DNA of 64,000 bases from Bostrychus sinensis. Its lineage: Eukaryota; Chordata; Actinopteri; Gobiiformes; Eleotridae. Positions 1-10,400 of the stretch are shown in pieces. The position numbers and the translations under genes were made by a program. How positions within the stretch are numbered: the stretch's first letter is position 1; each line of letters opens with the position of its first letter. The notes beneath the pieces are model-generated. The model made no database searches, had not been told where the DNA came from, and worked only from the letters and a program-made list of their open reading frames with translations. The DNA lies in assembly GCA_020698575.1 (NCBI GenBank), contig CM036240.1, forward strand, positions 24,329,211-24,393,210, read 5' to 3'.

Positions 1-1600
1 TAGGTTGTTACAATTATAGCACCAGTTTTATTAGAACAAGTTAGGAATTACATAATTAAAATAGACTTTGATATCATTATGTTGTGCAGCGTTTTGAAAC
101 AAGATTTTTTTTACTGGCACTTTGGTTAACCTCAAGCACTTTAATTTCTCCAGAATTTTGTAAAACAGTTTGGCAGAATGAGGTTTGGTATTACATAGGA
201 CATTCATTTTGGTGCAGCCTGTGTGTGCCAAACTGTCACTAAAACTTAAACTTAGAAATTTATTAAAATTAAAGCTAATAGAGGCCTGAAAATGTCAGAT
301 CATCAAGGTGTCATGGAGATCCCAAAGGTGGCTAAAATTATGCACATACAAAATGTGTGCTACTTCTTATTTTATTTTTTTGGACCTTGAAAACATTTTG
401 AACCTAATTTATAACCAGCAGGTTTTGTATTGAAATTCTAACAATCTTTCAAAAACAAAAGCTGAAATAGCTTGAACCCCCTCCCTTTTTCTTTCTTTAT
501 TTTTATATTACATTTCCTTATTGATCTGATTTAGGTTTCAGAGGTATGCCCATGTTTTGATACAATTTATTGGAGAAAGTCTACACTTGATTTAATAAAA
601 AGACACAACAGATTCTACAAGAACTGAATACACAGTTCTCCCCAGGGACAAGGCTGGCAAGATGTATGTGCCATAATAAAACTTCAACATTCATGATCCC
701 GTGTTCATCATATTCTGGCCATAGCAAAAATGTTTGAATTTCTTCATTTGGTGATTTGGCTTCAGTCCTTAAGAGAAGATTATCCACTGCTATCAACTGT
801 AGAATAAGCGTGGTTTTCTTTGGCAACATATTATATCATTATATCATCATCACGTTTCAAACATACTTTACACATTTTATGTAAAACAATATTTTACTTA
901 ACAGTATTAAGGTAGTACCTGAAATATAATGACATTTAACATTATAAACAAATATGAAATGGAAGCAATATATCTTAACATTTAAAAAAAATAAAATGAC
1001 AGCAATTGTATTTGGTATTATTAGAGTAGTGCAACAACTAGCAAAACTTTCTCAATTGTTGTATTATACTAGGCCTTTAATGGTTTGGATTTATGACCAC
1101 AACAGCTGATTCAAATCCCTTGGTTTATGGGGAGAGTCCAGTATAGCTTTCATTATAGCTACAGACAGGCCTTCTTTGAAACTACTATTAGTACATACAC
1201 TAAATTTGACATCTATTAATTTCCTGTGTGACACGTATTTGTTCTCTCTCTTCAGCCCATACTTGAAACATTTGTTTAATTGAACTGTAGAGGCACAAGC
1301 ACTTCAGTGTGGCGGTTGTGTAAAGCAAAATACTTTTCTCACCAATACTATGTAAATATCCTATATGGACCAGAAGATATGCTAGTTTGCTTCTATGATT
1401 TAAATTAAATAGAGTTCACAATGCATTTTTCACCAGCTGCTCAAAATAAACTGGGTACTTACTTACCTTTTTTTTTTATTCCTGCATTTTGTGTATGTGG
1501 TTGCTTCCACAGGTGCAACAAAAATGATAAAATCCTGAAATTGTAAAAGTTAAAGACATTATTGGGATAATAACATCCTAATATTTAAAAAGTAACAATA
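1..1600. other. AT-rich intergenic DNA upstream of lnpk, no gene seen
   Basis: This stretch is AT-rich with many stop codons in all frames. The longest open frame, on the minus strand at 581-829, has 82 codons with no family resemblance I recognise. By synteny this would be the evx2-lnpk intergenic side, but no homeobox sequence is visible. Confidence 0.6.
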
Positions 1601-1608
1601 AAGTTACT

Positions 1609-1660
1609 GGGTAACTAGGCTCCAGTACCTGCGGCCCCTAACATGAATAAGTGGAAGAAG
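1609..1660 (+). repeat. 3' tail fragment of a dispersed repeat (gaat-tail family)
   Basis: The bases 'aggctccagtacctgcggcc' followed by 'cctaacatgaataagtgg' match the end of the better preserved copy at 18368-18505, which reads 'ataggctccagtcaccc' then 'cctaacgggaataagcgg'. Only about 50 bases of the tail remain. The family name is not known to me. Confidence 0.6.
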
Positions 1661-1860
1661 ATGAATTTATTTACAAAACTGTGAACATGTTTATGTAATA
1701 ATGACACTCCTCAACCTCAGTGTAATACAAGCCATACCTGTGTTCACGTCATGTCATAACATTCTAAAGGGCCTGAGATGGAGACAGGCCAAAATCCTAT
1801 TAGAAGAATTGCTAAAGATTATAACTGCTGATGTCTTGGCCTTGGTTATGGTTAATATAT

Positions 1861-2166
1861 TAGTATGGTAAGGTAAGGCATACTTTATTGATCCCCGTAG
1901 GGAAATTCGTTCTCTGCATTTGACCCATGGGGCGACCTGTCAGGTACAGCGCCCGGGGACCCTTCTCCAGATCTTGAGCCAAGATCCTGGTCAGGAGTAC
2001 CTAACTGGAGGATTAGCCTATTGTGCAGGTTTTGAGATTGATGGGGGAAACCGTGGCACCCGGAAGAAACCCAGACATGGGGAGAACATGCAAACTCCAC
2101 ACAGAAAGGCCTCACTCGGTCTGGGAATGGGGCGAGAGTGCTAGCCACTAAGCCACCATGCCGCCA
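1861..2166 (-). mobile_element. tRNA-derived SINE, minus strand, full length
   Basis: Read on the minus strand, the element starts with a head containing 'tggcttagtggc', one base from the tRNA A-box consensus. It continues through 'gtgtggagtttgcatgttct' and ends with 'ggggatcaataaagtatgcc' and a short gtaag-like tail. These segments are familiar from many teleost genomes. It is flanked by the direct repeat taatatat (1853-1860 and 2167-2174), a plausible target duplication although its AT content makes chance possible. Open frames on both strands here are repeat sequence, not genes. Confidence 0.75.
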
Positions 2167-2174
2167 TAATATAT

Positions 2175-2560
2175 CTGTAATTACTGGTCCTATTGACCTG
2201 AAACAAAAAATGGCACAAAGTTCTCCCCTGTCAGCACAAATTACCTAAGGTTAAATTATGTTTTTCATATTATTCAATCACAAAGTTGTGTTTTTGGACC
2301 AATCCCTAACAAATATGCCTATAAATATGCCTATATCATGCCTATATTGGTGTAAGATTTGTTTTATACAATATTTTAGTCACTATTGGTTGTTTTCAGA
2401 TTCTAGAATGTGATGATGCTGGTTATATGCTATTTTCATAAGAAATATCCAGAAAAAAAATCATAAATGTTGAACCTAAACATTTATATCAGTGATTCAT
2501 TATCCTGCTAAACTTATCCTACCACACCAAAAATGGTTTATCAATAATGCAGTGAGTGTA
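2175..2560. other. AT-rich intergenic DNA
   Basis: No gene seen. A short direct repeat of 'atgcctata' occurs three times between about 2315 and 2350. Confidence 0.5.
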
Positions 2561-2564
2561 CTGT

Positions 2565-2700
2565 ATCGTGTTAGCCCTGTGACTAACTGGCAGTCATTCA
2601 GGAGGATGTAGCCTGCCTCACACCCAAAGCTGCTGAGATGGGCTTCACCCGCTCATTACCCAAAATGTCATAAGCAGTTGCGGCGATTTGGTTTGTAATA
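2565..2700 (+). repeat. Degenerate copy of the gaat-tail dispersed repeat
   Basis: It follows the 18368-18505 copy in order: 'agccctgtgac', a cysteine/proline-codon-like 'gcctgcctcacacccaaag', then 'gagatgggctt' and 'cataagcagttgcgg'. It is heavily diverged and therefore old. Confidence 0.6.
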
Positions 2701-2734
2701 GTGTATCATTTAAGCCTAGGAGGTAATTTGGTAA

Positions 2735-2900
2735 TCCTTGCAATGTAGGCTGGATTTACCCTGTTAGTTGCAGGGTTGACACAGAGATATACACCTATAG
2801 ACAACCACTGACAATGGGCAATTTTGAGTCACCAATTCACCTACTGGTTCACTTGAGAGGCAGGAGCGCTAATCACTCCATGTACCCAGGAGAACAACAT
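2735..2900 (-). repeat. Degenerate repeat related to 18775-18995
   Basis: The order 'acacagagatatacacc', 'agacaaccactga', 'gggcaattttgagtcacc' and 'aattcacctac' parallels 'acacagagacatacacagac', 'gacaaccattcac', 'gggcaatttagagtcac' and 'aattcacctaac' at 18875-18965. Both are old fragments of the same minus-strand repeat. Confidence 0.6.
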
Positions 2901-3085
2901 GATAGGCAAGTTTGAAAATATTAAGATAGCATTGGTTTGGTGGGCCTATATTAACATCTAATGATAACTTTTGGTTTACATAAGCTATAGTAAAAGTTAG
3001 ATAAAGGAAATAAATAGTTGTAAATGATTTTGTGTCAAGGGTCAGTTTCTTTTCATGATGCTATAATGCAGTGGGGTCCAGAACT

Positions 3086-3100
3086 CCCTTAGGGGGCGCC
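3086..3100 (+). promoter_or_regulatory. CTCF-like motif upstream of lnpk
   Basis: 'cccttagggggcgcc' matches the CTCF core CCASYAGRKGGCRSY at 13 of 15 positions by eye. It lies about 400-500 bp before the likely lnpk start and reads toward the gene. The flanking 'cagtggggtccagaactc' resembles a worn hAT terminal repeat, so the motif may come from a transposon remnant. Confidence 0.35.
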
Positions 3101-3119
3101 AGGCAAAAAAGAACCTTTG

Positions 3120-3480
3120 TCCATTCAAAGGTTGTGAGGATATCAAAATTATTTTGTGCATATTAAATTTGGAGGCAAAAAGTCTACTGCCCTAATGTTC
3201 ACCTCTCTATCAGCCATATCACCATGGTTAAGGCAGGTGCTAATGAAGCTACTACTGGTACACAAATAAGCCTTGTTCTGGTGGGACATCTCTACTCACG
3301 TTAGTCCTATTACTACAGAGACATAGTTGTAGTCATAAATCGTGTTGCCCTAAAGACATGAAAAATATTAACAACAGTCTCAGATGACAGTTTAACCTAT
3401 TTGCAGTGTCTGCAGAGGTAGACTAAACATCAGTCTCTGTATAAACACGGCCTTACCAGACGGGGCATAGCAATTGTTTT
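3120..3480. other. Proximal upstream DNA of lnpk
   Basis: No gene seen. There is no TATA box or long CpG island that would fix the start site. An inverted repeat (attgttttaacaacaat, about 3473-3489) sits just before the presumed first exon. Confidence 0.4.
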
Positions 3481-3489
3481 AACAACAAT

Positions 3490-3618
3490 CGCACAGACTC
3501 AGATAAGTGACCTAAAGCCACGCAGCTCTTTAGTGGACACTCCCATCTTGTTCCACACACCCTCCGCCTGCACCACTGACAGTCACAGGGCATCGGTCCT
3601 AAGTCTCTACAAGTCCTG
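3490..3618 (+). other. lnpk: lnpk non-coding exon 1 and presumed promoter
   Basis: The right edge is a good splice donor (cctg|gtaagg, GT at 3619-3620). The exon contains no ATG. The left edge is inferred. 'cccatcttg' at about 3541, which contains a reverse YY1-type core, and the CT-rich 'ccacacaccctccgcctgc' suggest a TATA-less start around 3490-3560. Splicing to the acceptor at 4404 gives a leader of ordinary size with no upstream ATG. Confidence 0.55.
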
Positions 3619-4404
3619 GTAAGGTACTGCGGTTGTTTTCAGCGTGAAGTATTTAAAAGATAGAAGCTACTTTAGCTCAATAATTAGCGGCTAGGTTAAT
3701 TATACTAGTAAGCTGTAAGTAAATGTTGCGAAAAGTATAGAGGCATGATGCTATCACTTTAGGCTAACTGTTAGCTATCGAAGTTAGCTAGCTTGTCAGA
3801 CAGTTAATGCTAAAGCTAAAAGTAGTGCTTCAGGACCCTTGCCTCAGGGAACATTTTTACAAAGCAAGACATTACTAGCATTGCTTCAGACGATATACTT
3901 ACAAAAAAAACAAAAACATACAACATATCATCGCATTTATAAGAGATCAGCCACATGCTAGCTTCCACCAAAACATTAGTTTGCTAACTTTAGTTAGCAT
4001 CGATAACTTTAACGGTTTACACGCTTTCCAAGCTTGTAAACGTCAGGTGTAATGGGTTACCTTCACATATTACAGTTACAGTAAATGGCATGGATCACAT
4101 AGAAAAACTCCTTCGTCAAATGCACAGTACGAACAAGAATTCAGTACCTGCCAAACTGTAGATGTGACACGCTGGAGCTGCCAAGTGCACAGATAAACAT
4201 AGCTCTTAGCTATGACTCCTTCAACTTAATAAAACTATTGGGTTACGTCTTAAATCGTTTTAGGTAACACATTTAGAATAAATGCTATAAAGTTTGCAAG
4301 AAGAAAGTAAAGTGTATAATATTGTGTATATATACAACGAAAACAGGGAAGTTGTTTAGTCTATAAAGGTTACTAAGCTATTGTTTTGGCTGTCTTTATT
4401 TCAG
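3619..4404 (+). other. lnpk: lnpk intron 1 with GCTAAC/GTTAGC cluster
   Basis: The intron runs from gtaagg to the acceptor tttatttcag. It carries five GCTAAC/GTTAGC hexamers at 3763-3768, 3770-3775, 3783-3788, 3983-3988 and 3993-3998. No coding potential is seen. Confidence 0.6.
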
Positions 4405-4475
4405 CAAGTGCTAGTACAAAGAAAAGAAGAGCCCACTCCCTCACTACTATGGGGGCCGTCTTATCCCGGTGGAGG
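4405..4475 (+). CDS. lnpk: lnpk exon 2: 5'UTR end and residues 1-9
   Basis: The acceptor tttatttcag ends at 4404 and the coding part is 4449-4475. The peptide MGAVLSRWR keeps the myristoylation glycine. The donor gtttgt (4476) is weaker than the gtaag-type donors of the other exons; the frame and the conserved protein still support it. Confidence 0.88.
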
Positions 4476-7400
4476 GTTTGTATTTAATGCCTTTTTGTTT
4501 TTGTCAGTTCTGCATTTGAAAACACCTATTCCATATGTGCAAACATCTTTTGTGAAGACTGAACAAAATGATTTATCTTTTGTAAAAAACGTAATTGTTT
4601 GTTGCTGAGAGTAGCAGTGAGAGTTAAAACACTGAAAGGAGGGTACTGTGTGACAGGCTTTTGTTTGTTTTCCTTATTGCCACAGTTTTCTCAACTAGTG
4701 CTTAGTGACATAACTGGGAGCAAGTAAGAGGTTTATGTTAATGCTCCAATGAATGTATGAGATCATATCTGCACAGAGCACCACTGTTATAACTTATATA
4801 ATCTATATTCTTATGTTCTCTCTGACTTGTTGATTTGTGTTCTTGTAGGCTAAACGGTCCACTGTGGAGGTTCTGGAAGGAATTGAAAAGGTAATGTAAT
4901 GCAAGAAAAACAATCTTTATCAACAGAATATGTTAGATAAATAGTGGCGTTAATAAAAACTTTACATAAAAAAATTTGTCCGTGAATAAATGTTTCACTG
5001 TGAATGTCAAATCATCTCTGCTTGCTGACAGATGGGACTTTGCTGTTCTCTTGCATTTAAGCTAGTGTTAGGTTATTTTGAGCACCTGTCCTTGGAGCAA
5101 GTGGCTATATACATTCCAAACTGATATCAGATGGCCACAATTGGGAGAGAAACAAAAGTGGTGTTTATTAAAATATATATTTTGCGCATTCAGAATTATA
5201 TGTGTGATTTATTAAGTGATTCTGTTCCCCTTCTCATTGTTTTCCCTCACTTGAGCAGATGCTTGCCCATATACAGTATTGTCAGTTGAGCTAGTGGTTA
5301 GAGTGACAGACACACATGTGAACCATAGTAACAAGCAGCTAGTCCCTTTCTGTTTGCTGACTATTTTTAGATGGAGTGACCAGCTTGTTAACTATGTAAT
5401 TTAGCTTTTGCAATTCAAATCAGCATAACAGTGTTAAGTTTGATAAACTGTTCTTGTTCCCATTTATAATATTGTATTTCTCCACAGGAAATTCAGACTC
5501 TTGAAGAATACAGTGCAAAAAATCAACGGCAGCTGAAAATATGGGTTGGTCGCCTCCTGCTATACTCCTCAATCCTCTACCTGTTTACTTGTCTGGTTGT
5601 GTATTTCTGGTACCTCCCTGAACAGTTGATGGGCCGACTCATATTGTCTCTTCCCTTTTTGTTATTTCCTCTATTGTAAGTATTCTTTGAGTAGAGAGTA
5701 TTTTTTTAATGTGGCCCCTATAAGCTGCTAAAATTATTTTTTGCTTCAATACAGAGTGTGGTTGCTTAGGAAATTTCTTGTATTTATTTTTTCACGAAGA
5801 ACAGAAAGAAACAGTAAGAATCCTAATTGTTACTTTATATGGCTTACTCGTATGTGTGTGCCAATTGTGTAACTTTATATTAACTTTTTCTTCAGATGAA
5901 AAGTTGGAAGATCTTAAAGGGCAAAAACAGAAAATAGTAAGTTCAGAACATTTTGCACCATTTGTTTTTGACGGCATACTTGGGTTTGGGCGATGCAGTT
6001 TTAGAACCAAAACAAAAACAACTTGGGCATTATTTAATATATATTTTTAATTGTGAATATATCAACTGCACCATTGTTATCAGTTAAACTAATATTTTAT
6101 TTGAACTTGTTTACATCATATTTGGGGACATGTGAGTATTTTTTATGAATTACAAAAAGTATATACTGCTTTTAATTATTTACAGATTACAGAGTAGAAA
6201 TGGTCTGCTTTTTCCAAGTGCTTCTACTTGTTCTTTTTCTCTTAAAAAAATATAATTAGTCATGTCCTTAATGTTTTGGGAAACCCCACATTTTCAGCTA
6301 AATATATTGATGTAAAAAAGCTCAAATTTGCCTAAATACTTATTTAAACAGACGAAACTTGTAGTCATCTGTCTAGTTGTGTCTATTGAAGGGCACTGCT
6401 TTGTTCTTGGAGTCCTCCAGGAAGACATAGTAATGTCTTAATTGATCCAACCTGCGTTTAGCAGCAAAATACTTGCTAATCCAGGATCTATACTGACAGC
6501 GTTTGATGTGCACAGTGACTTAACCCACAAACTACTCCGCTAATGTCACTTTAATTAATAGCATTTAAAGCGGGAAAGAAATAAATCTGAGAAATTGCTT
6601 GTCATCCTCTGTCAAGTCTAATAACTTCCAATAATTAGGGCTGATGGATTTTCACACTCTCCATTATCGAAGTAGTGAATGTAATTATTCTTCATATCAT
6701 AAGTAAACATTTGAGAATGTTTTGCTCTCATTTGAACTGGAATAGAGTAGCTAAGGTAATGTCTTGTTGCCTGTTCTTAGTCAAGCGTTATAATGGCTAG
6801 GTTTACAAATAATTAAATTGTCTGAATAGTTTGATTACTTGGCAGCAAGTTACTTTAGGAAAGTAAAGCTACCATATTATATACTATATACTACATTAGG
6901 CTCTTATATTGTGAAATTGTTAATGCATTATTTTTACTTTTCAGCTGGAGGAAGTTATGGAAACTGAGACGTATAAAAATGCCAAAATGATTCTGGAGAG
7001 ATTTGATCCTGAGTCCAAGAAAAAGATGGTAGGTTATGATGGTATGGTTTTGTTAAGGCTCAGAGGAGATTGCTCTTTCATTTAAACAGCTTTTTCTTTT
7101 TGTTCCTTTATAAAGGAGCTAGAATCCTCCCCAGCTGGACCCATGATGACTCCAAAACCAGGTCAAGGTGGTCTGAAATCTAATGATTGTAGAAAAAGCA
7201 AATTTCTTTTGAATTTTATTAGTACGCCATACAACTATTACACATAATGTACTATTTGCTGTCTTAGAGCTCAGGCATCGCAGTGTCATGCCGAAGACCC
7301 CCACAGTGATGGTGAATCCTGGGAGTGCTGCTGCCCGCCCTCCTCCTGCCTCTGGGCCCACCCACTCCGGACGAGCTTCCCACTCTGCTCCAGGTGGACC

Positions 7401-10400
7401 CCCAGAGAGGGGCCTGTCGGCTGTAGCTGCTCAGCAGAGCTTGATGAGGAGGCCTGTGACCCCAGGAACACCTGTTCCAGGAGTGGGTGAGTTACCTGCT
7501 CACAGGGGGACCACATCATAATGTGGTCGATTAAGGTGTGATTTACTCTTCCTGCCTCTGTGTCCCCAGTTGCTCAAGGCTCTGTAGTCTGTTGTCAGAA
7601 GAGTGTTGTATGTTAGTGTTGTAGATGATAATTGTGTGAATGTAGATTTTAGGCAGCCTATTTAAAGGTTAACTCTTTTTGAAAGCATGCAGCACTGAAT
7701 TTAAATAATGCACAGTTGGTGATAAAATTCAAAACAGTAACAGTTTAAGCCCAAGATAAAGATCACAGCAATTAACATCTGTTTTTCAGTAATATTTTTC
7801 AGCCAGTAGGCCAACACAATCGAGAAGTAAAACAGCCAAAGTATAGGGGTATCCATGGAATTTGGACTAAGAACCCTCCAGTTAAGATGCAAATGTGAGC
7901 AAACAGTAAGGGAAATGTGTTTCTGGAGGAAGGGGCAGCCTGTAATTGCAATGTGGAATGCCAACTGCGAGATGTGCACAAAGTAGGATTACATTAACTA
8001 TGATTAATTAGCCAGACATGCGTTTGTTCTCTGGGCAATGGTGCTGGAATCTTACTAAATGTCTTTTAATGCTTGGTGAAATTGCCTTTGGCATTGGGAA
8101 CACCTCACAAATGGTTTACATGACTTGATGTTATCACCTGCTTCTGCTGAAAATTGAAAGTGAAAAGCAATTTGATACAAAGAGTCACCACAGAGTTTCC
8201 ATATGTTGGTAAATTAATAACCAGCAGGATACCGAGACTCTGCCAAGTCTCACTGAAATGACCAGTCATCTTCCTATGATTGCTCTTGATGTTAGATTAT
8301 ATTAATTACTACTCACCAACACAGCAGGGAATCTGGACGTGCTTTGCAAGGGAGATCCAATTTTAAGTCATTAGGAAAAAGAAAAGGTTGTTTAATTCAT
8401 CATGGTTTGTGCAGGAAACGATTAATCACAGCTGGAGAGTCCTCAGTTTGTGTGTTTTGAAAACTGCACATTGTGTCTAATAGCCTGGTGTGTTTTGTCA
8501 TAACAGGCATGCACCCACCTGGGCCGCCATTGGCCAGACCTGTGCTCCCAAGAGAAAGAGGGGCTGTGGACAGAGTCATTGAGTACCTTGTTGGAGATGG
8601 TCCTGGAAACAGGTGCATATGTCTGCTTTTAAAGAGATTTACAACACTATCATTATTATGCATCTCTTTTTATTCATTAAAATAATGTATTGTATGGCTT
8701 TTGAAGAGTCAAATATAGCTTACCTGATAGCTGGTTTTGCCCTGGTCTCATGTTTAAAAGCTATGTTTGCAACATAGCTTGCAAACGTAACTTGCAAACG
8801 TAGCTTGCAAACAGGCCATGCAACGTTTGCATGGCCTGTTGCTGTATCGATATGAAGGTTTTGAATTGTATCGAATCATATAATTCCATATCAGCCAATA
8901 TCTTTCTTGAATCATATCGAAACAATTCTAATCGATACGTATCATATCGTTGCAAAAATGTATTGTTACACCCCTACTACTACTATATGAGCTATACTTG
9001 CAGATCTTTCAGTAATACATAAACCGCACAACAGGTATGCAAATGTAAACTGAGATATTTTATCATTTCATGAAAAATACTACATTTTTAATGTCTTGGT
9101 GGCAGCACATCTAAAAAGTTGTGACAGGGGCAACAAAAGGCTAGAAATGTAAAGTCCAGTTGTTACGGGACGGTATGGTACAGGTAGTGCCAAAACCTGC
9201 TTGTGTTTTCATTACTCTGAGTCCAGAGGGCTGTACTACGAAGCTGGTTGGACATAGCCAGGCTTTATTTGAATGAGCTGACTTCTCAAAACATGAACCT
9301 CAGCTCTGAGATAACGAGTATCACGAAGGTGGTTATCAGCAGAATTTGTGAAACCGGGGTTTGACTTTGGTGTCCATGTGCGACCATGGGAAAAGGGCGT
9401 GTTACTGCATTATTTGACGCTTTTTACGCACAGAAAGGACCATCTGCAAATCTCTGAATAAAAATATAATTATTAAAAACAAGTCATAAAAATAAAATGG
9501 CAAAATGAAACTCTACCCAAACCACAAAGAGCAGAGTTAGGCCTACTGTGGAATGAACTAATTCATTACTAAAATGTGATTGTCTAAACTAACGGGTGCA
9601 CAGTATAATTCCTGTACCACATAAATCTGATTAGAAATACTTAAATATAAGAAAGATGTCGCTCGCTGTTTCATAAAGCAGAACAAACTGTTGATCGTGA
9701 TAGATTTGAATGAACATTATAGCCAACAAACTGGCTGCGTGTGCACATGGCAGCAGCGGTCTACAGTGGAGAGGTTTTTCTGGGGCTACGTGGAGCAAAA
9801 TGAGGTGAAAAGTAAACCAGAAATCTCGCTTTATAGCACAGCCCTCTGGAGTATTATGTAAACACTGACGTCACACTAGAGTAACAAAAGTTGTGTTAAT
9901 AAATTGTATAAAAACACGTTTGAAGCTAACTTTTAAAACAAAGGCGGTGCCAATATTTAATCAATAGATGAGTAAATCCTGGTGTGTCGCTTCCTGAGAC
10001 TGTTGGTAAAGCTGCATTAGCTTCAGTAAATGGTAGACTACTTCCGGTCTACCACCTGCTTTCTGTGCATTAAATTCACATCTCTGCACCACATTAAACA
10101 ACTGATTATACAACATGAGTTGAACTAGTGTTTAATTCAATCTAAACCAATTAATGAAGTGTTTTGATTCTCAAGGCGAGAGACATTTTGCTACATAGGA
10201 AACAGCTGTTGCTAATATAAGAACACCAGCTTTATTTTTCAAAAAAGTCATACAAATTTAGCTTGTCTTTGTTTGGTATGCTTTTTGGGGCCACTTTGGA
10301 CTGTCCCAATGGAAAAGCGCTGATACAGTGCAAAGCCACTACAGCCTGCCTTGGTGCCGCGGGTTCAAGTCCGGACTGTGACGATTTGTCTCTCCCTGCT

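Noticed and set aside
581..829. 82-codon minus-strand open frame upstream of lnpk
   Set aside because: No domain, no splice context, no resemblance to evx2 or Hox proteins; short frames of this size are expected by chance.
1885..2148. Overlapping open frames on both strands
   Set aside because: They lie wholly within the tRNA-derived SINE at 1861-2166.
7286..7519. 77-codon minus-strand frame with a Ser/Gln-rich product
   Set aside because: It is the antisense shadow of lnpk exon 9, whose + frame fits the known protein.
8810..8840. Possible microRNA hairpin
   Set aside because: A 14-bp stem with 3-base loop is too short for a precursor.
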